Of a DNA stretch of 64,000 nt, positions 27,106 through 35,810 are shown in pieces. The number at the start of each line of letters is the position of its first letter. Position 1 is the first letter of the stretch. The notes below the pieces were generated by a model. It worked only from the letters and a program-made list of their open reading frames with translations. It was not told the origin of the DNA and searched no databases. A program made the translations under genes and the position numbers. The DNA comes from Cupidesulfovibrio sp000226255 (GTDB lineage: Bacteria > Desulfobacterota > Desulfovibrionia > Desulfovibrionales > Desulfovibrionaceae), in contig NZ_AP036014.1 of assembly GCF_003402415.2 (NCBI RefSeq), positions 620,001 to 684,000 on the forward strand. Direction: 5' to 3'.

Positions 27106-29763
27106 ATGGAACAGGAACCGGTGCGCATTCTGCTGTTCGAGGACGATCCCGGCGACGCCAGGCTGTTCCGCCTGCTGCTTTCCGGTGCGGGCCTGCGGCA
27201 CGCCATCGAGTGGGCGGAAACGCTGGCCGATGGTCTTGCGCGGCTGGACGCCGAACCGTTCGACGTGGCCCTGCTGGACCTCAGCCTGCCGGACAGCCAG
27301 GGATGGGACACCCTGGCCAGCCTGGTATCCCACGCGCCTGAACTGCCGGTCATCGTGCTGACCGGGCTTTCCAGCCCCACCTTCGCCGAAGAGGCCGTGG
27401 CGCGCGGCGCGCAGGACTACCTGCGCAAGGGCGAGGTGGCCGAGGGGCTCATCGGCCGCACCATCCGCTACGCCATCGACCGCAAGCGCACGGAAGGCGC
27501 GCTGCGTCTGCACCGCCAGCAGTTGGAGACCATCATCAGCGCCAACCCCGACGGCATGCTGGTGGTGGACGCCGAAGCCGTGGTGCGCTTCGCCAACACG
27601 GCGGCGCTGGCCATGCTGGGGCGCGGTCTGCCCGGTCTGCCCGGTTTGCCCGATCTGCCCGATCCGTCAGACATGCTGGGCCAGCCCTCGCCCGTGCCGG
27701 TGCGCGACGATGAACTGGACCTGTGCGCCAACGCCGATACGCCGTGCCTGGTGGAGGTGCGCACCGCACCGGTGACCTGGGACGACGGGCCCGCCACGCT
27801 GGTGGCCCTGCGCGACATCACCGCCCAGCGTCTGGCCGAGCGTGCCCTGCGCGAGGCGGAGGTGCGCTACCGCACCATCTTTGAACATTCACTGGACGGC
27901 ATTTCCGTCTACGAGCACTCCGCCGACGGTCGGCCGCCCCGTCTGGTGGACTGCAACCGGGGCTACGAACGCATGGCCGGGCGCACCCGTGACGAACTGC
28001 GGATGGTGGACGACGTGCGCGACTTGCAGGTGTATCTGGGCGGGCGCAAGGCCACCGATCCCTTTCGTGACGACGGCGGGCTGCGCGGCCCGCAGAGCGC
28101 CGTGTATTCCTGGCTGCGGCCCGACGGGCGCGAGAATTGGATAGAGTCGGTCTCCGTGCCCGTGCGCGACGGCGACAAGGTGCTGGTCTTCGGCATCGGG
28201 CGCGACGTCAGCCGCCGCCGCAAGCAGGAAGAAGCCTTGCAGCAGAGCGAGGCGCGCTTTCGCGCCGTGTTCGAGCATGCCCCCCTTGGCGTGTTCATCG
28301 CCGACCATGACGGCAGCCTGGTCAAGACCAACCGGCTGTTCAACGCGCTGCACGGTTTCGCGGCGGCGGAACTGCCGCTGGGGCATTTTTCGGAACTGGT
28401 GCACGGGCACGAGGCGGGCGACGTGCGTGCCCTGTTCGCGGAACTGCACCGGGGCGAGCGCAACGGGTTTTTCCTGGAAACGCAACACCTGCGGCGCGAC
28501 GGCGCGGTGTTTCCGGTGCGGCTGGCGGTAGCGGCCATCCGGGGGCGCAAGGGCGACATGCAGTACGCGGTGGGCATGCTGGAGGACATCAGCGAGCGCC
28601 GCGCCGCCGAGGCGGAATTGCAGGGCTATCGCGCCCGGTTGGAGAACATGGTGCTGGAGCGCACCCGCGACCTCGAAGAGGCGCTGCGCACGGCCGAATC
28701 GCACCGCGAGAAGATCGACCTCATCCTGCGCTCGGTGTCGGAAGGGCTGCTGGTGACGGACCCCGCCCACAGGGTGGTGCTGACCAACCCGGCGGCCGAG
28801 GAAATTCTGGGGCTTGCCGCCCCCGGCGACATGGAAGGCGAGGCGGTGGCCGACCTCATCGAGGACGAGACCCTGAGCAGGCGCCTGGTGAATTGCCTGG
28901 ACGACACCCTGGGCGGCGCGCCCTGCCAGTTCGGCTTTTCGCGTCCCACAGAGGCGGGGACCACCCACCACTACACGGCCAGCACCTCCGAGGTGCGCGA
29001 CGCGCGCGGCGGCAGCGCCGAGCGCATCGACCGCGCCGGGGTGGTCACGGTGCTGCACGATGTGACCAACGAACGCGAACTCGACCGCATGAAAAGCGAA
29101 TTCCTCACCACTGCTGCGCACGAGTTGCGCACCCCGCTCACCACCATCCTGGGCTTTTCCGAACTGCTGGTCACCGGGCCGGACATCCCCCCGGCGGAAC
29201 AGCGCCAGTACCTTGGCTACATCAACGACCAGGCCGCGCTGGTCACCGGCATCGTGGCGGACCTGCTGGACATCTCGCGCATAGAGATGGGCCAGGGCTT
29301 CAGCCTCAAGCGCAGGCCGTGCGACCTGGTGGCGCTGATCCGCCGCAAGGTGGCCGCGCACATCGTGGGCACCCGGCGGCATTCGTTCCGGCTGCTGCTG
29401 CCGGAGGCGCCGGTGACCGCCGTGGTGGATGCCGACAAGGTGGCGCAGGTGCTCGACAACGTGCTCAGCAACGCGGTCAAGTATTCGCCCGGCGGCGGCG
29501 TGGTGGAGGTGCGGCTGCGGCCGGGCGAGGGCGCACACGAGGTCAGCGTGCGCGACAACGGCATGGGCATGAGCCCGGAACAGCTCGCCCGCGTGTTCGA
29601 GAAATTCTATCGGGGCGACGCCTCGAATACCGGCATACCCGGCACGGGCCTTGGCATGAGCATCGTGAAGCATCTCATCGAGGCGCACGGCGGCGAGGTG
29701 GCGGTGGAAAGCGCCAAGGACGTGGGCACCACGGTGCGCTTCACCCTGCCCGCCGGGGCATGA
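27106..29763 (+). CDS. Hybrid histidine kinase: receiver, three or four PAS domains, kinase core
   Basis: An 885-residue soluble protein. An N-terminal receiver (about 5-125, phosphoacceptor in ALLDLSLPD) is followed by a short PAS (about 140-240) interrupted by a Leu-Pro-Gly repeat. Two full PAS/PAC units follow (about 250-370 and 375-495) and another PAS (about 530-650). The kinase core has the phosphoacceptor in FLTTAAHELRTPLTTILGFSELL and an ATPase domain with DNGMGMS and GTGLGMSIVKHL. It may receive phosphate or contacts through its receiver from the upstream pathway, since it follows the RcpA-like gene with 90 bases between. CCGGAGGGAGC precedes the ATG. Signals sensed by the PAS domains cannot be inferred. 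Confidence 0.92.
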   Translation: MEQEPVRILLFEDDPGDARLFRLLLSGAGLRHAIEWAETLADGLARLDAEPFDVALLDLSLPDSQGWDTLASLVSHAPELPVIVLTGLSSPTFAEEAVARGAQDYLRKGEVAEGLIGRTIRYAIDRKRTEGALRLHRQQLETIISANPDGMLVVDAEAVVRFANTAALAMLGRGLPGLPGLPDLPDPSDMLGQPSPVPVRDDELDLCANADTPCLVEVRTAPVTWDDGPATLVALRDITAQRLAERALREAEVRYRTIFEHSLDGISVYEHSADGRPPRLVDCNRGYERMAGRTRDELRMVDDVRDLQVYLGGRKATDPFRDDGGLRGPQSAVYSWLRPDGRENWIESVSVPVRDGDKVLVFGIGRDVSRRRKQEEALQQSEARFRAVFEHAPLGVFIADHDGSLVKTNRLFNALHGFAAAELPLGHFSELVHGHEAGDVRALFAELHRGERNGFFLETQHLRRDGAVFPVRLAVAAIRGRKGDMQYAVGMLEDISERRAAEAELQGYRARLENMVLERTRDLEEALRTAESHREKIDLILRSVSEGLLVTDPAHRVVLTNPAAEEILGLAAPGDMEGEAVADLIEDETLSRRLVNCLDDTLGGAPCQFGFSRPTEAGTTHHYTASTSEVRDARGGSAERIDRAGVVTVLHDVTNERELDRMKSEFLTTAAHELRTPLTTILGFSELLVTGPDIPPAEQRQYLGYINDQAALVTGIVADLLDISRIEMGQGFSLKRRPCDLVALIRRKVAAHIVGTRRHSFRLLLPEAPVTAVVDADKVAQVLDNVLSNAVKYSPGGGVVEVRLRPGEGAHEVSVRDNGMGMSPEQLARVFEKFYRGDASNTGIPGTGLGMSIVKHLIEAHGGEVAVESAKDVGTTVRFTLPAGA

Positions 29764-29809
29764 CCGGCCCGCCGGATGCAAAGGGGGCCGCGCGGCCCGA
29801 AGGAGAGTC

Positions 29810-31618
29810 ATGACCGTGGGGCGTGGAACGTTCGGCATCAAGGCGAAGATACTGGCCATCGCCGTTCTAGGGCCGGTGTGCATCGCGGGCGTCATGGCCG
29901 CCCAGCGCATCGACGACATCCGCGAGGGCGCGCACGAGGCCATCCTGCAGCAGAGCCGCGCCGTGGTGCTCATGGCCGAGGCCGCGCGCGGCGAGATGTC
30001 CCGCAAGCTGGAGGCGGGACTGATCCGCCCGTTCGCGGAACTGCCCGCCGACAAGGTGGTGGACGCCGTGCCGGTGATCACCGCCATCAAGATGGCCAGG
30101 GCCAACGCCGAAGCGCTGGGCTACGAGTTTCGCGTGCCCAAGATGCACCCCCGCAACCAGGCCAACGAGCCCACGGAGCTTGAGCGCGGCGTGCTCGACC
30201 GGCTTTCCGCGTCGGGCCAGCAGGAGATGGTACTGCGCGAACCAGACCGGATACGCTATTTCCGGGCCATCAAGCTGACCCGTGAATGCCTGTTCTGCCA
30301 CGGCGACCCCAAGGGCACGCGCGACGTGACCGGCGGGGTCATGGAGGGCTGGCGCGAGGGCGAGGTGCACGGCGCGTTCGAGATCGTTTCGTCGCTGGAC
30401 GCGGTGAACGCCCACGTGCGCATGGCCGCGCTGGCGGTGACGGGCTGGGCGGCGGGCATCGTGGCCGTAGTGGCGGGTTGCGCGTGGCTGCTGGCCAGCC
30501 GGTCCATAGCGCGGCCGTTGCAGGGCATCCGCGACGTGGCCGGTCTGGTGGCCTCTGGCGACCTGACGGCCGAGGTGGCCGTGACCAGCCGCGACGAGGT
30601 GGGCAGCGTGGCCGAGGCCATTCGCGCCATGACCGCCAACCTGCGCCGGGTCATCGGCGAGGTGATGGAAGCCACACACGGCGTCACGGCGGGCAGCCGC
30701 GAACTGTCCGAGACGGCGGTGGCCATGGCCCAGGGGGCCACGGAGCAGGCCAGCGCGGTGGAAGAGGTGTCCGCATCCGTCGAGCAGATGACCGCGAACA
30801 TCCAGCAGAACGCCGAAAACGCGGCCGAGACCGACCGCATCGCCCTGCGCTCGGCCGAAGACGCCCGCGAGGGCGGGACGGCCGTGGCCCAGACGGTGCG
30901 GGCCATGAAGACCATCGCGGAGAAGATTTCCATCGTGCAGGAGATCGCCCGGCAGACCAACCTGCTGGCCCTCAACGCCGCCATCGAGGCGGCCCGCGCG
31001 GGCGAGCACGGCAAGGGTTTTGCCGTGGTGGCCTCCGAGGTGCGCAAGCTGGCCGAGCGCAGCGGCACGGCGGCGGCGGAGATTGGCGAGCTGTCGTCGT
31101 CCAGCGTGGCCCTGGCCGAACGGGCGGGCAACATGCTGGGCACGCTGGTGCCCAGCATCCAGAAGACGGCGGAACTGGTGCAGGAGATCGCGGCGGGCAG
31201 CAAGGAGCAGAGCGTGGGCGCGGAGCAGATCAACAAGGCCGTGCAGCAGCTCGATTCGGTCATCCAGCAGAATGCCTCGGCTTCCGAGACCATGGCGGCC
31301 ACGTCGGAGGAACTGGCCGGGCAGGCCACGCAACTGGCCCGCACCGTGGCGTTCTTCCGGCTGCCGGGGGGCGCGCCGGGGGCATACGGAACACCGGCGG
31401 CTTCGCCGCCGATCCTGCCGCCGGTCGCGCTTGCGCCTTCGGGCGGACTGGAAATCCGCCGGTCCGTCCGGGGTGGCGGGCCAGCCCACGGCGGGGCGCT
31501 GCACGGCGAGCGGGAGGAGCCCGCCCCTGCCGCGAAGACCGGCAAGACCGGCCGGGCCGGTGTGACCCTGAATCTTGACGACGCGGCCGTGTCCGACGCC
31601 GATTTCGAGCGGTACTGA
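29810..31618 (+). CDS. Methyl-accepting chemotaxis protein with a haem c Tll0287-like sensor domain
   Basis: A 602-residue transducer. One membrane helix (about 12-30) leads into a periplasmic DUF3365/Tll0287-like domain ending in CLFCHGDP (C160, C163, H164), a c-type haem site. A second helix (about 205-228) is followed by HAMP and a long methyl-accepting helical hairpin. The tip sequence, EIARQTNLLALNAAIEAARAGEHGKGFAVVASEVRKLAERS in parts, is the conserved signalling region. The C-terminus is Ala/Pro-rich. A haem in the sensor suggests redox, oxygen or gas taxis, as described for DcrA of D. vulgaris. AAGGAGAGTC precedes the ATG. It sits between kinase genes, not among che genes. Confidence 0.92.
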   Translation: MTVGRGTFGIKAKILAIAVLGPVCIAGVMAAQRIDDIREGAHEAILQQSRAVVLMAEAARGEMSRKLEAGLIRPFAELPADKVVDAVPVITAIKMARANAEALGYEFRVPKMHPRNQANEPTELERGVLDRLSASGQQEMVLREPDRIRYFRAIKLTRECLFCHGDPKGTRDVTGGVMEGWREGEVHGAFEIVSSLDAVNAHVRMAALAVTGWAAGIVAVVAGCAWLLASRSIARPLQGIRDVAGLVASGDLTAEVAVTSRDEVGSVAEAIRAMTANLRRVIGEVMEATHGVTAGSRELSETAVAMAQGATEQASAVEEVSASVEQMTANIQQNAENAAETDRIALRSAEDAREGGTAVAQTVRAMKTIAEKISIVQEIARQTNLLALNAAIEAARAGEHGKGFAVVASEVRKLAERSGTAAAEIGELSSSSVALAERAGNMLGTLVPSIQKTAELVQEIAAGSKEQSVGAEQINKAVQQLDSVIQQNASASETMAATSEELAGQATQLARTVAFFRLPGGAPGAYGTPAASPPILPPVALAPSGGLEIRRSVRGGGPAHGGALHGEREEPAPAAKTGKTGRAGVTLNLDDAAVSDADFERY

Positions 31619-31684
31619 TGCGCCGGCGGCGCAGCGCCACCGGCCCGTGCTTCCGATCATGCCGTCACGCAAGGGGAATGCGCC

Positions 31685-32050
31685 ATGAAACGAATACTCA
31701 TCGCCGAAGACCAGTACGAGGTGCGCGAACTGGTGCAGGCCACTCTTCGCATCGGCAACTATCAGATATTGCAGGCTGAAAATGGCGTGCAGGCTGTGGA
31801 AATGGCCCGTCTGCACCGGCCGGACCTGATTCTGATGGACGTGATGATGCCCGGCGAAATCGACGGGCTGGAAGCCACCCGGCGCATCCGGGCCGACCCC
31901 GCCACGGCGGCGTGCCGGATCATCATGCTGACCGCCAAGGGCCAGACCCAGGACCGCGAGGAAGGATTGCGCGCCGGAGCCGACGACTACTTTCCGAAGC
32001 CATTCAGCCCATTGGCGCTGATCCGCAAGATAGAGGAGTTTCTGGGATGA
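31685..32050 (+). CDS. Single-domain response regulator (CheY-like)
   Basis: A 121-residue receiver only. The acidic residues are in IAEDQYE, the phosphoacceptor is D52 in LMDVMMPG, Thr is in MLTAKG, and Lys is in FPKPFSP. AAGGGGA precedes the ATG. The stop overlaps the start of the following PAS kinase as ATGA, so the two are translationally coupled and very probably partners. It follows the haem-sensor transducer by 66 bases, so it may also link that receptor to an output. Confidence 0.93.
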   Translation: MKRILIAEDQYEVRELVQATLRIGNYQILQAENGVQAVEMARLHRPDLILMDVMMPGEIDGLEATRRIRADPATAACRIIMLTAKGQTQDREEGLRAGADDYFPKPFSPLALIRKIEEFLG

Positions 32051-33417
32051 CCCACGCGCCTGATGATCCCTGCGCGGGCGCCACCGCGGATGCCGGTCTG
32101 GCTGCCCAGCCCGCCGCCGCTTGCGGCGAGGTGTCCATGCAGACGGTGCGCTACGCCGAGGACCTGGCGGCGCTGTATACCGTGGAGCGGGCCCAGCGCG
32201 CGGAGTTGCAGGCCGTCAACGAACGGCTGCGCGCGGTCATTGATTCCATGGCCGACGGCATGCTCACCGTCGATGCGTCGGGCGTGGCCGTTACCGTCAA
32301 CAGGGCGGCGTGCGCCATGCTGGAGCACCCCTGGGCCGACGTGGAGGGCAGGCCGCTGGCGGAGTTGCTGGGCGTGGCCGGGGCCGCCGCCGTGTTGCCG
32401 GACCCGGCTGGCGGGGGCGGGGGCAGAGGGGGCGTTGCGGGTGCAATGCCGCCGGGCGGGCAGGGCGGGGGGCGGCTCCATGAGGGTGGGCCGGACATGG
32501 ACGGGACGCGGGTGGTGGAACTGGAACTGCCTGCGCCCGAAGGCGGGGCGCGGCGCGTGGTGCGGGTGGCCACCTCGCCCATGCGCGACGGCGGCCGGGT
32601 GCTGGTGTTGCACGACATCAGCATGCAGCGGCGGGTGCAGCACCTGAAGCAGGATTTCCTGGCCATCATCTCGCACGAGATGCGTACCCCGCTCAACGGC
32701 ATCCTTGGGCTGGGCGACGTGCTTCTGGACGAGGCGCGCCGCCGGGGCGACGCCGACGCCGAGGAACTGCTGGGGCATCTGTTGCAGGCCGCGCGGCGCA
32801 TGCACGCCATGGTGCGCGAAGTGGTGCGTTTTGCAGAGGTGCAGGGCGGGCGCGTGGAGGCGGCCGACGCGCCGGTGGACGTGCGCCGGTTGCTGGGCGG
32901 TGTGCGGGAAGAGCTTTCCGCCCTGGCCGCCGCGCATGGCGTGGTGCTGGGGCCGACGCCCCTGGGCGTCGTGCCGGTGACGGTGCGCGGCAACGCCGCG
33001 CTGCTGCGGGAGATGTTCCTGCATGTGATGCACAACGCAATCCGCTTCAACCGGCAGGGGGGCATGGTGACCGTGCGCTGCCAGCCGCCGCGCGGCGTGG
33101 CCGGGGACGGGGATGCGTTTGGTGATGAGGGGTGCGCTGGCCGCGAGGTGCAGGTGGAGGTGGCGGACACCGGCATCGGCATCGGGGCGCAGGAGCGCGA
33201 ACGGGTGTTCGAGAGTTTTTATCAGGCGCAGGGCTACCTGACGCGCAACCGTGAAGGTTTGGGCATTGGGCTTACCCTGGCGCGGGCCATCGCCCGGCTG
33301 CACGGGGGAGAGGTGACCCTTGCCAGCGAGGTGGGCCGTGGCACCACGGTGACCGTGCGCCTGCCAGCCAGCCTTGAAAGGGCCGGGGGGGAGGCGGGGG
33401 AATTCGCCGCACGCTGA
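32047..33417 (+). CDS. PAS-domain histidine kinase
   Basis: A 456-residue soluble kinase coupled by ATGA overlap to the upstream receiver. A short coiled coil (about 38-65) leads to one PAS domain (about 65-190) interrupted by a Gly-rich low-complexity insert. Then come the phosphoacceptor helix with the His in FLAIISHEMRTPLNGILGLG and an ATPase domain with DTGIGIG and GLGIGLTLARAI. No membrane helix is present. With the adjacent receiver it forms a compact two-component pair. Confidence 0.92.
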   Translation: MTHAPDDPCAGATADAGLAAQPAAACGEVSMQTVRYAEDLAALYTVERAQRAELQAVNERLRAVIDSMADGMLTVDASGVAVTVNRAACAMLEHPWADVEGRPLAELLGVAGAAAVLPDPAGGGGGRGGVAGAMPPGGQGGGRLHEGGPDMDGTRVVELELPAPEGGARRVVRVATSPMRDGGRVLVLHDISMQRRVQHLKQDFLAIISHEMRTPLNGILGLGDVLLDEARRRGDADAEELLGHLLQAARRMHAMVREVVRFAEVQGGRVEAADAPVDVRRLLGGVREELSALAAAHGVVLGPTPLGVVPVTVRGNAALLREMFLHVMHNAIRFNRQGGMVTVRCQPPRGVAGDGDAFGDEGCAGREVQVEVADTGIGIGAQERERVFESFYQAQGYLTRNREGLGIGLTLARAIARLHGGEVTLASEVGRGTTVTVRLPASLERAGGEAGEFAAR

Positions 33418-33710
33418 ATCTCCGGGCTCGGCGCGCCGCGCATGGGTCCCATGCGCGCGGGCCGATGGCCTGCTTCGGGGCGGGACGGAGGATTGGGGGA
33501 TCCCCGTGCGGCCCACCCGCTCCGGAGCTGTCCCCACCCCCAGGCCGCGCCGGGCCCCGCACGGGCGCAAGCCCGATCCCGGCGCGGCCCCTGGGGTTGG
33601 GGGCGACGCTGTTTCCCAGCCCCCGGCGCGGCCCGGTTCCGGGCATATTTCGGCCGGGCATGGCCGGTTTTTTCGCCCCCCGGCCGGACCGCAACGTACG
33701 GGAGAGCCAC
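33418..33710 (+). other. Intergenic leader with a long GC hairpin capped by an inner GCAA tetraloop stem
   Basis: Arms of 17 bp (33538-33554 with 33578-33596, two bulged C residues) enclose an inner hairpin, CGGGC-GCAA-GCCCG (33562-33575). There is no T run after it, so it is a poor terminator. It lies 115 bases upstream of the HD-GYP gene, preceded by more GC-rich sequence, and could be a leader RNA structure or a DNA cruciform. No gene is visible in this stretch. Confidence 0.5.
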
Positions 33711-34520
33711 ATGACGCACGACACCACTCATGGCAAAGGAAACGTCGCCGCAGGTCAGGTGCAGGAGGCGGCGGAGGCCGCCTGCTCCGCCATGGAGGAG
33801 ACGCGCGAGCAACTGCGCATGGCCCACGGGCAGTTGCGCGCCTTCGCCGACGATCTGGGGCGCACCGTGCTCGACCTGCGCGCCTCGCGCGCGGAACTGG
33901 AACGGTCGTACCTCGACACCCTGAATCGGCTCACCCTTGCCGCCGCCTACAAGGACGACGACACCGGCGATCACATCCTGCGCATGGCTTTCTACAGCGA
34001 GGGCATAGCCGCCGCCCTCGGCATGCACGCCGACGGGCTGCGCGACTTGCGCGTGGCCGCGCCCATGCACGACGTGGGCAAGATCGGCACGCCGGACGCC
34101 ATACTGCTCAAGCCCGGCAGGCTGACGCCCGAGGAATTCGCCGTCATGAAGCACCACACCACCATCGGCGAGAAGATGCTTGCGGCTTCGTCGTCGCGGG
34201 TGGTGCGCATTGCCGCCACCATCGCGGGCACCCATCACGAGCGCTGGGACGGGTCCGGGTATCCGCGCGGCCTGTCGGCCGAGGGCATTCCTCTGGAGGG
34301 GCGCATCGTGGCCGTGGCCGACGTGTTCGACGCCCTGACCAGCAAGCGGCCCTACAAGCCCGCCTTCGAGTTCGACACGGCGCTCGCCATCATGCGCGAG
34401 GGGCGGGGCACCCAGTTCGACCCCCGGCCCCTGGACGCCTTTTTTGAAATCTCCGGGGAACTCTGGGCGGCGCGGGACAAGGTGAGCTCCGGCCTGCGCA
34501 CCGGCGAGGGCACGTGCTGA
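33711..34520 (+). CDS. HD-GYP domain protein, predicted cyclic-di-GMP phosphodiesterase
   Basis: A 269-residue protein starting at the ATG at 33711 after GGGAGAG; the longer open frame upstream is GC-rich shadow. A coiled-coil N-terminus (about 15-70) is followed by an HD-GYP domain. It contains the metal-binding HD in PMHDVGKIG, HHTTIGEKM, the HHERWDGSGYP signature and AVADVFDALTSKRPY. These proteins hydrolyse cyclic-di-GMP. No receiver or sensor domain is fused, so input may come through the coiled coil or from neighbouring signalling proteins. It stands between a kinase and an Rrf2 regulator. Confidence 0.92.
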   Translation: MTHDTTHGKGNVAAGQVQEAAEAACSAMEETREQLRMAHGQLRAFADDLGRTVLDLRASRAELERSYLDTLNRLTLAAAYKDDDTGDHILRMAFYSEGIAAALGMHADGLRDLRVAAPMHDVGKIGTPDAILLKPGRLTPEEFAVMKHHTTIGEKMLAASSSRVVRIAATIAGTHHERWDGSGYPRGLSAEGIPLEGRIVAVADVFDALTSKRPYKPAFEFDTALAIMREGRGTQFDPRPLDAFFEISGELWAARDKVSSGLRTGEGTC

Positions 34521-34827
34521 AGCAACCCTTGGCGATGGGCTTCCGTATGGCGACGGCGCAACACGTGGGATGGGTCTGCCGCTGGTACGATGGTGAAGCA
34601 TTGTTGGATGTTTCAGAAATAGGTCCTCGGTGAAACGCTGTTTCGGAGTGAAGATATCCAGGATGAATGCACTCCGATACGAAGAGGGGGGTGGTGCATG
34701 CCCTCCGGAACAGGAGCGGTCCATTTCCGACTAATGCGGTTGAATGCCGTGCGGGCATGGTGTAGGTGTACCGCAGTGGACGGCGCGCACTATCGCGCGC
34801 CGCCGCAACGGGAGACCACGAAACGGC
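34521..34827 (+). promoter_or_regulatory. Upstream region of the first Rrf2 gene
   Basis: This 307-base gap becomes AT-richer at 34580-34690. It includes a small palindrome, GAAAC-GCT-GTTTC (34632-34644), and a TTGAAT (34740) with a poor -10 partner 17 bases on. It probably holds the promoter of the Rrf2 gene. I found no small ORF with a ribosome site and no terminator after the HD-GYP gene. Confidence 0.35.
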
Positions 34828-35304
34828 ATGAAGCTCACCGCCAGAACACGCTATGCGGCACGGGTGCTGGTTGCCCTTGCGGTGCATGGCACCGAGGGGC
34901 CGCTGACCACCACCACGTTGTCGCGGCACACCGACATCAGCGTCCAGTTTCTGGAGCAGATACTCAAGGATCTGCGCCGTGCCGGGCTTACGGCCAGCGC
35001 GCGGGGCGCCATGGGCGGGCATCGCCTTGCCCTGCCGCCCGCAAAGATAACCCTGGGCGCGGTGGTGCGGCTCATGGAAGGGGGCATCCGCATCGCGGAG
35101 CACTGCACCCTTGCCGATACGCCCGGCGACAAACTGACCTGCCTTGGCTGGACCCGCGCGGCTGACGCAGTGGAATCGGCCCTTGACGCCATTACCCTGG
35201 ACGACATGGCCAAGGGTCTGCCCGACGCGACGGAGCACGACCCGTACCATGACGGCGGCATGACGTCCGACATGGCCGACAGGTCAGGCAGGCCCGGCGT
35301 CTAG
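34828..35304 (+). CDS. Rrf2-family transcriptional regulator
   Basis: A 158-residue regulator with the Rrf2 winged helix: MKLTARTRYAARVLVALA, VQFLEQILKDLRRAGL, and the wing GAMGGHRLALPPAKI. Most Rrf2 proteins that bind an iron-sulfur cluster have three cysteines after the wing helix. Here only C93 and C105 occur in that region, so cluster binding is uncertain. GGGAGACCACGAAACGGC precedes the ATG, a moderate ribosome site. The stop codon lies inside a terminator-like hairpin. The role could be redox or metal control of a nearby operon; no target is evident from adjacency alone. Confidence 0.9.
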   Translation: MKLTARTRYAARVLVALAVHGTEGPLTTTTLSRHTDISVQFLEQILKDLRRAGLTASARGAMGGHRLALPPAKITLGAVVRLMEGGIRIAEHCTLADTPGDKLTCLGWTRAADAVESALDAITLDDMAKGLPDATEHDPYHDGGMTSDMADRSGRPGV

Positions 35305-35335
35305 CCGGGCCGCCTTCCGCTTTCCGCCGTTTTTC
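35291..35335 (+). terminator. Terminator-like hairpin overlapping the Rrf2 stop codon
   Basis: GGCCCGGC (35291-35298) pairs with GCCGGGCC (35304-35311) around a five-base loop containing the TAG. A five-T run follows about 18 bases later, further than ideal. Confidence 0.5.
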
Positions 35336-35643
35336 TGCCCCTTCGCTTCTTCCCGCCCCGCCACCCGGCCCCTTGGGCACGCTCCGTCCGCCGCGCCTTT
35401 TGCGCCTCGGAAGCCCTGTGCTGCACCTTCAGGACGCGCCCCTGGCCATCCCTTTCCATGTCCGTTTCGGCGTCCCTTCCGTACAGGAGGGGACGCCTTC
35501 TGTTTCATGGCGTCGCAACGGATGCGGCATGGGCCGTTTCTTGTGGTGCATCTCCATTTTTTGAAAAGTGTCTTCGCAACATGGAAACATTTTAATCCAG
35601 ATTGGAATAATGCGGAGTGAACATGTTAGGTGTCTGGTGTTGT
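35336..35643. other. Intergenic region between the two Rrf2 genes
   Basis: The first part is GC-rich. GGCGTCCC (35469-35476) pairs with GGGACGCC (35490-35497) and is followed by TTCTGTTT, a possible second terminator. From about 35555 the sequence turns AT-rich toward the promoter at 35644. No gene is supported here. Confidence 0.4.
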
Positions 35644-35672
35644 TGAATATACCAATGCGGTATGGTATGATG
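35644..35672 (+). promoter_or_regulatory. Promoter of the second Rrf2 gene with a dyad in the spacer
   Basis: TTGAAT (35644-35649) and TATGAT (35667-35672) are 17 bases apart, a good sigma-70 promoter. The first 15 bases of the spacer are the palindrome ATACC-AATGC-GGTAT (35650-35664). A dimer bound there would block RNA polymerase, so autoregulation by the Rrf2 protein is likely. The leader to the ATG is about 130 bases. Confidence 0.65.
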
Positions 35673-35810
35673 TGGTGAAGTGCATGAAATGTCCGTTGCT
35701 GGAGACGGCGTGTGGAGATGGCGGATGCTTCCTGCATGGGCACGGCAGGGCGCGGGGGTGTGGGTTCCCGTCCCTTGCCATGGCATGGCCGTCAACCGAG
35801 GGGGCAGGGC

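Noticed and set aside
33538..33596. Cyclic-di-GMP (GEMM) riboswitch upstream of the HD-GYP gene
   Set aside because: The GCAA-capped stem alone is not enough; the conserved GEMM core segments and the second stem are not present.
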